Part shown: positions 10,001-17,518 of the stretch, piece by piece | Numbering within the stretch: position 1 is the first letter of the stretch | Layout: every line of letters starts with the position of its first letter | Source: Iningainema tapete BLCC-T55 | Lineage (GTDB): Bacteria; Cyanobacteriota; Cyanobacteriia; Cyanobacteriales; Nostocaceae | NCBI RefSeq assembly: GCF_014698965.1 | Contig: NZ_JACXAE010000072.1 | Span: forward strand, 124,001-188,000 | Direction of reading: 5' to 3' | DNA length: 64,000 bases | Translations under genes and position numbers: made by a program | The notes under the pieces: model-generated | Seen by the model: the letters and a program-made list of their open reading frames with translations, nothing else | What the model was told of the DNA's origin: nothing | The model's database searches: none

Positions 10001-10216
10001 AGTTTGCTTCAGAGCTTAGACAAATCAATTATAGATACTGATTGCGGACAAGAGCGTTATAATGGACATTTAGAAAGTCATTATGAGAAAGTTGTTAAGT
10101 ATTTTGAACAAGTTCAAGAAAAAAAAATAAATTTTCCTAATCTAGAAGAAATTCGCAACAAGGTTGTCAGAGATATTTTTAAAATTATGCGTGGTGAGAG
10201 TGATGTTAGACCGTAG
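7022..10216 (+). CDS. Large cytosolic protein of unknown function (1064 aa)
   Basis: I do not recognise this protein. ATG 7022 is preferred because GGAG lies 7 nt upstream; a TTG nine codons earlier (6995) is in frame. The first 40 residues are polar and charged. About residues 40-330 are helical and Lys/Glu rich. A short beta-rich patch (about 345-400, KIKVHFYVKIPENYQLLL) follows. From about 480 to 1050 the protein is all-helical, with repeat-like pairs such as ITEAYLKEGLYRIAKKYLDILKHH and RVYAHRAKLYIF that suggest TPR-like helices. There are no membrane segments, Walker motifs, nuclease or CHAT motifs. It is AT-rich compared with the malic enzyme gene that follows, consistent with an accessory gene. 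It stands alone, with no same-strand partner before the unrelated malic enzyme gene. Confidence 0.7.
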   Translation: MSKNQQGDTSSLSREENIGRRSQEDQQRDKSVYQYLLTCLTDLGINEENKKPNESSIANQWGQKNNRIFIRRVLRSVLTEYYDEQERYKVVPGLTLGKLVEILAGIQDYWAKKRLNTKEEQVPRILTRTEKLRAFRYLSQLTPEEKEKLDFPRYSGETLLQELLETVTDTVKGLKSEDIVPFYKGAINIYHSLKQFELKNQQYSKLASLSDIIKHQVEHLIEECYRGLNSALKREKTDDLVNKIHREFSRMEFQSGLRQVKSLLPEHLIKDEIKPDANLFYPSFIEHLTRSLVENEILTDEFPVHLKHIEIEKTSPLPLYVNKKAQSIGLLNPLILEQHEDQEDINGLQKQFAYKIKVHFYVKIPENYQLLLQGKDYQISYFNSRENKLEFFEEVSGIGSPVYHIIAAINRVLFWDIPELNDYLPVARNILNDHHFFGSPSLVYSYNLVNLCKKSDIEQAIRDNKNYDQVVNSYEPAYGEYCGFDLVEVLAKAALHARLRAIKQTGIDSVKYLTQLCNRVEEINALRKAESYLSFYPFSLKAMEGYLNQTIFKDRYRVTNNEFNFTEINSGQPWSAVAYDAHITITEAYLKEGLYRIAKKYLDILKHHVENAKKNNNNFLSDIILAQYELCLFRYHYLTDLEDSESRQLHSDRSSAIRAAIDSLNSAEEYLKKLLKKYYTISNSAQSNFHPFFYLLSRVYAHRAKLYIFTSSYTDRPSGRFSGLIEPIRLLEKARIYAARDGNPAHYAYWSAYQSWCYLMVAYLGDYEPLHQELSREECLDWARRLVEHALICYYHTGKLCYQQIKDNGGKITKNSRNGKYYESYGDIQIQVIPLIQELKEDSNECEQIYASDKNVINLDFSILKQIHNEENKSIYLFGTHSSILLFTMGMLELCTEENQKDELQLRIKKALRMFTYCSAIALDGTEIKENYDEGKLYLERILKQGDYLVRGLYPHRLTQFADLGKIWAATCKLILLIYNSSYTWQDINNLLKSLLQSLDKSIIDTDCGQERYNGHLESHYEKVVKYFEQVQEKKINFPNLEEIRNKVVRDIFKIMRGESDVRP

Positions 10217-10267
10217 TAAAAGCTACCATATGAATTTAAATCTGGTTTCTAAAATTCACTGATCTAC

Positions 10268-11659
10268 ATGGCAAACCTATCTCCTAATTCTAGTTTTAGT
10301 TTGACACTTCGCGTAGAAATTCCTAACCGCGTTGGGATGTTGGCGGAAGTAACCAAAGCCATCGCCACTAGTGGCGGTAATTTTGGTCAAATAGATTTAA
10401 TCAACCAAACAAGGGCTGTTTCCACTCGCGATATCACTGTTGATGCAGCCAGTAGCGATCATGCTGAGACGATTGTGCAAGCTGTAAAAGCCTTGCCAGA
10501 TATTAAAGTAATCAACGTCTACGATCGCACCTTTAACTTGCATCGCGGTGGTAAAATCAGCATTGCCAGCCGAATTCCCCTCAAAAGTGTATCAGATTTA
10601 GCAATGGCTTACACGCCAGGAGTAGGTAGAATCTGTAATGCGATCGCGCAAAATCCCGAAGAAGTTTATAACTTAACCATCAAAAAAAATACTGTCGCAA
10701 TTGTAACAGATGGAAGCGCTGTCTTAGGATTAGGAAACTTAGGTCCAGCCGCAGCCCTACCAGTAATGGAAGGCAAAGCCATGCTGTTCAAAGAATTTGC
10801 TGGCATTGACGCCTTTCCCATTTGTCTTGATACCCAAGATACTGATAAAATAGTCGAAGCTGTCAAAAACATTGCTCCAGTATTCGGGGGTGTGAATTTA
10901 GAGGATATTGCCGCTCCCCGCTGTTTTGAAATAGAAGCGAAACTGCGGCAAGAATTAGATATTCCCGTATTTCACGATGACCAACATGGTACAGCTATAG
11001 TGACTTTAGCAGCCTTATTCAACTCCCTCAAATTAGTAAATAAGTCAATGGGGGATATCCGTATTATCATTAACGGTGCAGGGGCTGCCGGAATTGCGAT
11101 CGCGCGGTTACTGCAAAAAGCCGGAGCAGATAAAATATGGTTGTGCGACTCAAAAGGAATCGTTTCCACCAGTCGCACCGACTTAACTGAAGAAAAGCGC
11201 GAATTTGCCGTGAAAGCGCAAGGTACTTTAGCAGGTGCAGTACAAGGGGCAGATGTATTTATTGGCGTCAGCGCACCAGGAGTACTAACACCAGAAATGG
11301 TGCATTCAATGGCAAAAGATCCAATTGTGTTTGCGATGGCAAATCCAATTCCAGAAATTCAACCCGAAATCATCAGTAACGATGTTGCTGTCATCGCCAC
11401 CGGTAGAAGTGACTACCCCAATCAAATTAATAATGTTCTCGCTTTCCCTGGGGTGTTTCGTGGTGCGCTAGATTGTCGCGCCCAAACTATTACTACCACA
11501 ATGTATTTAGAAGCCGCAAGTGCGATCGCGTCTTTAGTCAACCCTTCAGATATTGACAAAGAACACATCATTCCTTCTGTATTTGATGAGCGTGTCGTTA
11601 CTGCTGTGGCAAGTGCGGTACAACGTGCTGCGCGTGAAGAAGGGATTGCTCGGAGTTAA
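10268..11659 (+). CDS. NAD(P)-dependent malic enzyme with N-terminal ACT domain
   Basis: Residues 10-90 form an ACT domain (LRVEIPNRVGMLAEVTKAI), a small-molecule-sensing regulatory module. From about residue 95 comes the malic enzyme: AYTPGVGRICNAIA, TDGSAVLGLGNLGPAAALPVMEGK, the metal-site region IAAPRCFEIE, HDDQHGTA and the nucleotide fold IIINGAGAAGIAIA. It oxidatively decarboxylates malate to pyruvate. The length (463 aa) matches other ACT-fused bacterial malic enzymes. It is a monocistronic gene ending at a strong inverted repeat. Confidence 0.93.
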   Translation: MANLSPNSSFSLTLRVEIPNRVGMLAEVTKAIATSGGNFGQIDLINQTRAVSTRDITVDAASSDHAETIVQAVKALPDIKVINVYDRTFNLHRGGKISIASRIPLKSVSDLAMAYTPGVGRICNAIAQNPEEVYNLTIKKNTVAIVTDGSAVLGLGNLGPAAALPVMEGKAMLFKEFAGIDAFPICLDTQDTDKIVEAVKNIAPVFGGVNLEDIAAPRCFEIEAKLRQELDIPVFHDDQHGTAIVTLAALFNSLKLVNKSMGDIRIIINGAGAAGIAIARLLQKAGADKIWLCDSKGIVSTSRTDLTEEKREFAVKAQGTLAGAVQGADVFIGVSAPGVLTPEMVHSMAKDPIVFAMANPIPEIQPEIISNDVAVIATGRSDYPNQINNVLAFPGVFRGALDCRAQTITTTMYLEAASAIASLVNPSDIDKEHIIPSVFDERVVTAVASAVQRAAREEGIARS

Positions 11660-11696
11660 TTAAACCTAGTGTAAAAGTCAAATTTATAACAAATAA

Positions 11697-11762
11697 ACCA
11701 CAGATTAACACAGATGCACACAGATAAATTATCTGTGTTAATCTGTGTGTATCTGTGGTTCT
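11697..11762. terminator. Long inverted repeat between convergent genes
   Basis: ACCACAGATTAACACAGATG at the left is mirrored by imperfect ATCTGTGTTAATCTGTG and ATCTGTGGT at the right, giving one long interrupted hairpin built from ACACAGAT-type units. It lies exactly between the converging malic enzyme and creatininase-family genes and probably terminates both. It looks like a member of a dispersed CACAGAT repeat class rather than an intrinsic terminator with a T-run. Confidence 0.65.
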
Positions 11763-11765
11763 AAT

Positions 11766-12512
11766 TTACTCCGCGTTCAAGAATTCTAGATATCCGTTGC
11801 TGAGTTCTTTCACGGCTAAGTCTAAAAATTGCTTACCGTGTTCTGGTGTCGCTAAAGCAGGGTTTGAACCCATCCTACCATCTGAGTAGTAGGCGCGAAA
11901 GTCAGTTGCACTGTAAATTCTATGTCCAGAGCGCACTTCGCTGGCAAGAGGTGCTTGTTTAATTGCTTCTGGGTAAACGTACTGTGTTACAGCTACTTCG
12001 CTTGGTGTAGCATGAGAACCTTCTTGATTGCCGTATAATTCTTTGGCTAATTGGTACACTGAACTGCACATGAACCAGTTAGCTACTTGACATTGTACCT
12101 GTTGTGCGTTATTCAGACGTAAGTCTTCTAGGTAGGCGTAAGTTTCTGAGAAAGCTGCTTTGAGGGTGGCGATGTTACCGCCGTGTCCGTTGATGAAGTA
12201 GAATTTGGTGAAACCTGCTTTGGCTAAACAGGTGATGTAGTCTCGCACCATTTGAATCATGGTGCTAGGACGTAGGCTGATTGTACCGGGAAAGGCGGTG
12301 TGATGTAGTGCCATGCCAACGTTGATGGTTGGTGCTACTATTGCTTGGGTTGCTTCACCTACACCACGAGCGATCGCTTCTGCTGTAATTGCATCTGTAC
12401 CAATTAATCCTGTTGGTCCATGTTGTTCCGTGGAACCTATGGGGATAATTATACCTTGAGACTGCTGTAGATAAGCTTCAACTTCGTGCCAAGTACTTAG
12501 ATGTAGTATCAT
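11766..12512 (-). CDS. Creatininase-family amidohydrolase
   Basis: The 248-residue enzyme begins MILHLSTWHEVEAYL. ATG 12512 is chosen over an upstream ATG at 12608 because the extra 32 residues look unlike the family and GAGGA precedes 12512. Metal-binding motifs are GSTEQHGPTGLIGTDA (Glu, His, Asp) and FINGHGGN. The family includes creatininase and other metal-dependent amide or formamide hydrolases (for example FAPy deformylase and MftE peptidase), so substrate cannot be assigned. Neighbours give no pathway hint. It is common in cyanobacteria as a single-copy gene. Confidence 0.88.
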   Translation of the reverse strand: MILHLSTWHEVEAYLQQSQGIIIPIGSTEQHGPTGLIGTDAITAEAIARGVGEATQAIVAPTINVGMALHHTAFPGTISLRPSTMIQMVRDYITCLAKAGFTKFYFINGHGGNIATLKAAFSETYAYLEDLRLNNAQQVQCQVANWFMCSSVYQLAKELYGNQEGSHATPSEVAVTQYVYPEAIKQAPLASEVRSGHRIYSATDFRAYYSDGRMGSNPALATPEHGKQFLDLAVKELSNGYLEFLNAE

Positions 12513-12658
12513 TTTTACTAACGTCCTCTTTGAAAATGGGGTGAAAGAACTCCTTTTTCCAATTTTGCCACTTGCTCTTAGAGGCTCGTTGTCAACTTCT
12601 GACAGCAAATAAAGATTTATGCTGACTCTGAAAAAAGTTAATTAACTGAAAATTACCT

Positions 12659-13804
12659 ATGTACATCAAACTCGGCAAAAAAATTCAACTTGCTCTAGTA
12701 ATTATTGTTTTCTTATGCATTCTAAGTACGGGGGAAGTTGTCTCTTCTCAACAAAGCAAGCTGGTAAGCTTGTTTCTTCCGGCAAAAGTGGTGGTGAACT
12801 CTAGCTTTATCAGCCCATTAGCACAATTATTTGGTGATGTATCAGTAGGTAGAAAAATATTTGTTGCTAGCAATACAATCATACGGGCTGATCCCAATAC
12901 TCGCATTTGTATTAGTAGTGAAACTAACCTTCAAGACAACATAGTATTATTGGCAATGCGTAATCAAACAGCTCCTAAAGCAAACTGCGGAAAACTTTCT
13001 AGTAGTCTAGGACAGAGAACGAGCATTGCCCACCAAGCAAAAATTAAAAACTCACGTATTGGTAACTTTACCTTTGTCGGTTTCCGTGCGGATCTCAACA
13101 ATGTTGTGTTGGAAGACGGAGCTTTTGTGTTACACGGTGCAACTCTATCCAATGTACGCATCGGCAAAGATCGTATAGTTCCGATTGGGGCAGTTATTAC
13201 CACCCAAGCACAAGCAGATACTCTACCCTTAAAGACTAAAGAAAATTCTGCATTCCAAAAAGAGGTGTTGGAAGTTAATGAGGAGTTTGCTGAACATTAT
13301 AGCGAACTTTACGAACAGAAGGGATTTGATGCTGTGGTTAGTAGCAGCGCTGCGCCAAAAACTTCCTGGAACCCTAAACCAGTCAGCCCTACTCTTGGTA
13401 AAAATGTGCGTCTTGAAGAATTTGCTCGTATAGTTGGCGATGTTCGTCTCGGCAGCAACAGTACTGTTGGGCAGCGTACTTCTATTCGTGCTGATGAAGG
13501 TGCGCCAATTATTATTGGCGAAAATGCTGAAATTGAAGATCGCGTTACTTTTCATGCTCTCAAGGGTACGAGCATTCGCATTGGCAATAAATTGGACACT
13601 GATGATAACATTGTGTTTCACGGTCCTTTGGAGGTAGGAGATAACCTGACGATTGGAGATGATGCAGTGTTATTCCGTTCTAAGGTAGGCAACAATGTGA
13701 CTATTGGTACAAAAGCTATAGTGGTTGGCGTTACCTTGCGTGACGGTGTGCAAGTACCAGAAAAAGCTTTAATTACAACTCAAGAACAAGCAGATGCGTT
13801 GTGA
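12659..13804 (+). CDS. Exported double left-handed beta-helix protein (gamma-carbonic-anhydrase-like)
   Basis: The N-terminus has a Lys-rich start and a hydrophobic stretch (about residues 10-27) consistent with a signal peptide. Two hexapeptide-repeat domains follow (about 42-180 and 240-380), each beginning with the GDVxxG strand of CcmM and gamma-carbonic anhydrases, as in RIVGDVRLGSNSTVGQRTSIRADEG. Metal-ligand positions are only partly kept. Domain 1 has one His in SIAHQAKI but lacks those of the other two positions. Domain 2 has FHALKG and VFHGPLEVGD. So catalysis is uncertain, and the two halves may complement each other. Both domains end with the same ITTQxQAD motif, indicating an internal duplication. 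Role: possibly a periplasmic carbonic anhydrase or scaffold. Confidence 0.8.
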   Translation: MYIKLGKKIQLALVIIVFLCILSTGEVVSSQQSKLVSLFLPAKVVVNSSFISPLAQLFGDVSVGRKIFVASNTIIRADPNTRICISSETNLQDNIVLLAMRNQTAPKANCGKLSSSLGQRTSIAHQAKIKNSRIGNFTFVGFRADLNNVVLEDGAFVLHGATLSNVRIGKDRIVPIGAVITTQAQADTLPLKTKENSAFQKEVLEVNEEFAEHYSELYEQKGFDAVVSSSAAPKTSWNPKPVSPTLGKNVRLEEFARIVGDVRLGSNSTVGQRTSIRADEGAPIIIGENAEIEDRVTFHALKGTSIRIGNKLDTDDNIVFHGPLEVGDNLTIGDDAVLFRSKVGNNVTIGTKAIVVGVTLRDGVQVPEKALITTQEQADAL

Positions 13805-13883
13805 TATATTGACTATTTAGTAGTTACAACTGCTAAGTGCGCTTTACTAAAATATAGGTTTTACTATGTTGCCGTTTAAACCC

Positions 13884-14237
13884 TTAGCAGTAAGATTGAA
13901 TATCTTCACCACACACATCAGCTAAGTAACATAAAGCGCGAAACCGTAAAAACACTAATTGATCGTAAAGTGGATTGAGCTTGCACATAGGGGGAATGTG
14001 AGCTATTTTGCGTCCAAACAATACTATATCTCTTTCAAATGGGCATTGAGCCGGGATCAGTTTAGCAATAAATTTTGCTAATTTACGATTTTGAATCTCC
14101 AAAGAATCTAGCCATTGACGCAAGGGTTGCAATAAATCAACTTGAGCCTGATTTCGGTTTTGATTTATTGATTGACTGCTAGCTAAATTGGGGTTAACAA
14201 AAGCAGAGAAAATAATCCGACGATTAGTCTTAAGCAT
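13884..14237 (-). CDS. Mo-dependent nitrogenase C-terminal-domain family protein
   Basis: The 117-residue protein matches the small cyanobacterial Mo-nitro_C family. The core is IAKLIPAQCPFERDI, then FGRKIAHIPPMCKLNPLY, then LRFRALCYLADVCGEDI. Conserved Cys residues occur in AQCPFE, PPMCKLN, ALCYLA and VCGED. In cyanobacteria the domain is a stand-alone protein and is not fused to nitrogenase; the function is unknown. It is not beside nif genes here. The ATG at 14237 is preferred because the N-terminal variable segment is normal for the family. Confidence 0.88.
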   Translation of the reverse strand: MLKTNRRIIFSAFVNPNLASSQSINQNRNQAQVDLLQPLRQWLDSLEIQNRKLAKFIAKLIPAQCPFERDIVLFGRKIAHIPPMCKLNPLYDQLVFLRFRALCYLADVCGEDIQSYC

Positions 14238-15013
14238 AGTAGTAACTAGTTGAGCCTCAAATTATCAAGTAGTAGTTGCTGTTACTAAGCGATTATGTTC
14301 AGTAATAGCATTATCACAACACAATTACCTCAGGTTCATCAAAGATTTACTTTTAAGCAAAGCTTGTGAATGATAGCTATTTAAACTCAGCACACAGGGG
14401 AAATCTGTCCCACTAAATACAAAATAACAAAGAAATTCTAAAGATGGTATTTATTCACTTATTAATTGCTTATATTTTGCATTGCGCTCACATATCTCGA
14501 ATTTAAATCCCGTATCCCACAATCAACAGTATCTTAAGGTGTACTTTTGCACCTAGCAATAACCCTTCAACTCCTACTGTAGCTAGATTTTGCCACAATT
14601 ATCCCATACAGTAAGGGTTTTATGCTAGCAGTTACTTCAGTATATTACTTATACTAATGTATTTTTTATTTAAAGTCTCTTACGTAAATATAGATACTTA
14701 TTTAATAACTATAAGCAGATCAAGTTACTATATTAATTAATAAAAATGAGACTGAGTAACTTATCATAGCTTTTACAATGATCCCCATAATTAATCTCTA
14801 TGTTTGTACTTTACACAACAATATTTCTGCGCATGAAATCAATGCAAATTTTACATTTTTGCCCAAGATTAGCAGCCATAGCACTATATTGGAGTCCAAT
14901 ACCTCTGCTCCAACCAGTATGAACAAAAATTTGTCTCTACTGTAGAGTATTGGGATCGATGCCTGAAGAGCGCAGTTTCTCCCTTAACTTTTGTACTTCA
15001 AAAACCCAGTAAA
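14238..15013. other. 776-bp gene-free, AT-rich region
   Basis: No complete gene, tRNA or repeat-family copy is visible. The only signal is on the minus strand at about 14938-15050: a start-less frame reading GESSIVYWVFEVQKLREKL, then RSSGIDPNTLQ and a stop. It overlaps the end of the histidine kinase gene out of frame. It could be the tail of a small degenerated gene. The remainder probably contains the promoter of the 13884-14237 gene. Confidence 0.5.
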
Positions 15014-16381
15014 CTATTGATGATTCACCAGTAGGGAAGCAGGAACTAAAGGTAGTTTTACTGTAAAGGTTGCACCATTACCTTCTCCCGGACTTTCTAC
15101 TGCCACTGTTCCGCCATGTAATTCTACTAAATTACGTGCGATCGCCAATCCCAACCCCAGTCCACCAAATTTTCTGGTTGTGCTACTATCGGCTTGTCGA
15201 AAGTATTCAAAGATATACGGTATAAAATCAGGGCTAATACCAATACCCGTATCACTGACGCTAATTTGGACACAACAGCTATCCTGCTTTAAACAAACTT
15301 TTACCTCTCCACCAGAGGGTGTAAACTTGATCGCATTAGAGAGCAAATTGCCCACAACTTGCTGGAGGCGATTAAAGTCACCGGAAATTGGACTCACATT
15401 TGGATCAAGTTGGATCTGAATTTGGATAGCTTTAGCCGATGCTGCCCAGTCCATTGTTTCTACTGCTGCTGCAATTACGGCTGCTAAGTCTACATCACTT
15501 ATTTCTAGAGTCAGTTTGTGGTGGATAATCCGGGAGACATCAAGTAAGTCATCAATTAGTTGAATCTGCAACTTGGCATTACGTTCAATAATAGTGAGAG
15601 CTTTAGTAGTAGTGGCGCTATCAAAGGAGCGAGTTTTCAGCAGATTCACCCAACCCAAGATGGGGTTGAGGGGTGTTCGGAGTTCGTGGGAGAGAATAGC
15701 AAGAAATTGGTCTTTGACGCGGTTGGCAGCTTCAGCTTGTTGACGGGCAGATTGTTCGCGAGCTAGGAGCGCTTCCCGTTGTTGCTCCAACCGCTTGCGT
15801 TCAGTAATTTCTTGCACTAGTGATATTTCTGTGCGTCGGTGTTCTTCAATTTCCTGCTGTAATTGTACGTTAGTCTGGATAAGTTCATGACTACGCAGTG
15901 TTACCAACTCTTCGAGATTATCTTGGTATTTTCTTAGCTCCTGCTCCACCCGCAGTCGTTCGGCAATTTGGGTTTGCAATTGTTGATTGGCGAACTCTAA
16001 TTGCGCTGGGCTAGGAAGTGCTAAGGCTTGCGGCACGAGTGGGACTAGCTGTAAGGCTGTGAATACAGATATCGTTGCCGTAAAGACTTTGATTGCTCCT
16101 GACAACCAATAGGTAGGATGCCACAGCGTCCAAATCTCCATTAAATGCGTAGTCCCACAAGCGATGATGAAGCCAGCAAACAACAGAAATACCCAGTCAA
16201 ACGGCAAATCTCGTCGCTGCCGGACAAAGTAGAACAGTGTAATGGGGATGGAATAATAGGCTACGGCGGTCAGCGCGTCGGACAATATGTGTAGCCAGAC
16301 TAAACCTGGTTTCCATAGATAGCAGTGTCCGTGAGGGATAAAATCTGAAGATGTAAAAAGATAATTAAACAATTTTAACAT
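15014..16381 (-). CDS. Ethylene-receptor-like sensor histidine kinase
   Basis: ATG 16381 is preferred; an upstream ATG adds nine residues. Three membrane helices (about residues 27-53, 62-85 and 92-115) form the ethylene-binding fold known from plant ETR1 and Synechocystis Etr1 (slr1212). All residues important in ETR1 are present at a constant offset of ten: Asp35, Tyr42, Ile45, Pro46, Ile72, the copper ligands Cys75 and His79 (ACGTTH). A coiled coil (about 125-215) leads to the HisKA H-box (ILSHELRTPLNPILGW) and a HATPase domain with an N-box, DTGIGIS and GLGLGLAI. Unlike Synechocystis Etr1 there is no PAS or GAF module. No response regulator is adjacent. Likely signal: ethylene, or light/redox as in other cyanobacterial homologues. 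Confidence 0.92.
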   Translation of the reverse strand: MLKLFNYLFTSSDFIPHGHCYLWKPGLVWLHILSDALTAVAYYSIPITLFYFVRQRRDLPFDWVFLLFAGFIIACGTTHLMEIWTLWHPTYWLSGAIKVFTATISVFTALQLVPLVPQALALPSPAQLEFANQQLQTQIAERLRVEQELRKYQDNLEELVTLRSHELIQTNVQLQQEIEEHRRTEISLVQEITERKRLEQQREALLAREQSARQQAEAANRVKDQFLAILSHELRTPLNPILGWVNLLKTRSFDSATTTKALTIIERNAKLQIQLIDDLLDVSRIIHHKLTLEISDVDLAAVIAAAVETMDWAASAKAIQIQIQLDPNVSPISGDFNRLQQVVGNLLSNAIKFTPSGGEVKVCLKQDSCCVQISVSDTGIGISPDFIPYIFEYFRQADSSTTRKFGGLGLGLAIARNLVELHGGTVAVESPGEGNGATFTVKLPLVPASLLVNHQ

Positions 16382-16446
16382 ATGCCGCGTGTGATCGCAA
16401 CCCAACACACTGTACTTTAACCTCTAGTATACACCGTAATAGTTAT

Positions 16447-16471
16447 TGTAATTTATGTAAAATAAATTACA
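16447..16471. promoter_or_regulatory. AT-rich 9-bp perfect inverted repeat upstream of the ethylene-receptor kinase
   Basis: TGTAATTTA (16447-16455) and TAAATTACA (16463-16471) are separated by seven bases. It lies about 66-90 bp upstream of the kinase start and after the GH16 stop. Low GC and no following T-run fit an operator better than a terminator. Confidence 0.35.
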
Positions 16472-16540
16472 TATTATTTTACAAATTATCGAAGTTCTTT
16501 CGATGGCGTAATAAACTAAACTATAGTATATATTTAAAGG

Positions 16541-17374
16541 TTAGTTAGTCTGTTGGTAGACCCGAACGTAGTCAATATAATACTTTTGTGGAAAAATGCG
16601 ATCGTCGATCCCCTTCTTACCGCCCCATCCACCACCAATTGCAGCATTTAGGATCAGGTAATGTTCACCATCAAAGGGCCACTCATCAATACCATTCCCA
16701 GTATTCTTAAACGTGAAGTACTTTCGGTCATCCACAAAGAAGTCTATGCGGTCTTTGAACCACTCCATCGCATAAATGTGAAACTCAGTATGCGGTAGTG
16801 GTATTACAATACTTGATCCTTTTACGTTGCGCGTCATGTAGTTGAACGCTTGCGTGTATACGTGGGCATGGATAACGTTTGGATCATAACCAACATTTTC
16901 CATGATATCGATCTCGCCACACAGGGGCCACTCAACCTCTGGGTAATTGGTTCCCAACATCCAGATGGCGGGCCACATACCTTGCCCAGTAGGAAGCTTA
17001 GCTTTCACCTCAATGCGTCCATATCGCCAACTTGCCCTTTTATTGGTGGTTACGCTTGCTGAAGTATACTTTGCATTTTGATATTTTTCTTTCCTAGCTT
17101 CGATCACAAGCATACCGTTTTCTACCCAAACGTTTTGCCTGCGAGCGCGAGTGTAGTACTGTGCTTCATTGTTACGAACAAATCCTTCCTCGTAAGTCCA
17201 CTTTAATGGGTTAGGCAAACCTCGGTAATTAAACTCGTCGAACCAAACCAGTTGCCATTGATTAGACGGATTAGCCATACCACGCTCAAACGAAGCTGCT
17301 GGCTCGTAGCTATTCAGTACAGTGATGAGGAAGGTCAATAAGAACGATGACAATATTACAACTTTTCTTGCCAT
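16541..17374 (-). CDS. Secreted GH16 glycoside hydrolase (beta-glucanase/laminarinase-like)
   Basis: The 277-residue protein starts with a signal peptide (MARKVVILSSFLLTFLITVL). Its GH16 jelly-roll shows WQLVWFDEFNY, the substrate-cleft region LPTGQGMWPAIWMLG and the catalytic motif GEIDIMENVG (ExDxxE type; nucleophile and acid/base Glu). It ends in YIDYVRVYQ, the usual last strand. Such enzymes cleave beta-1,3 or mixed-linkage glucans. In a cyanobacterium it may remodel sheath polysaccharide or digest external glucan. No carbohydrate-binding module is attached. It is upstream of, and co-oriented with, the ethylene-receptor-like kinase; linkage is unproven. Confidence 0.92.
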   Translation of the reverse strand: MARKVVILSSFLLTFLITVLNSYEPAASFERGMANPSNQWQLVWFDEFNYRGLPNPLKWTYEEGFVRNNEAQYYTRARRQNVWVENGMLVIEARKEKYQNAKYTSASVTTNKRASWRYGRIEVKAKLPTGQGMWPAIWMLGTNYPEVEWPLCGEIDIMENVGYDPNVIHAHVYTQAFNYMTRNVKGSSIVIPLPHTEFHIYAMEWFKDRIDFFVDDRKYFTFKNTGNGIDEWPFDGEHYLILNAAIGGGWGGKKGIDDRIFPQKYYIDYVRVYQQTN

Positions 17375-17423
17375 TTATGATTGTAATTTATACGTAGTTA
17401 AGCAAAACTAAGTATACATGTTT

Positions 17424-17451
17424 GTAGAGACGTTACATGTAACGTCTCTAC
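17424..17451. repeat. Dispersed palindrome, copy 2 (centre TTACATGTAA)
   Basis: A perfect 28-bp palindrome with outer arms GTAGAGACG/CGTCTCTAC and centre TTACATGTAA. It lies between mfd and the GH16 gene. Confidence 0.9.
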
Positions 17452-17518
17452 ATGAAATTAGATGTCGTTTTTACAGAGGCAACCATCCTACTCGCTTGAG
17501 CCGTCGTATGTTTAAATT

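Noticed and set aside
13884-14237. Nitrogenase structural gene
   Set aside because: It is only the small stand-alone Mo-nitro_C family protein; no nifHDK sequence is present.
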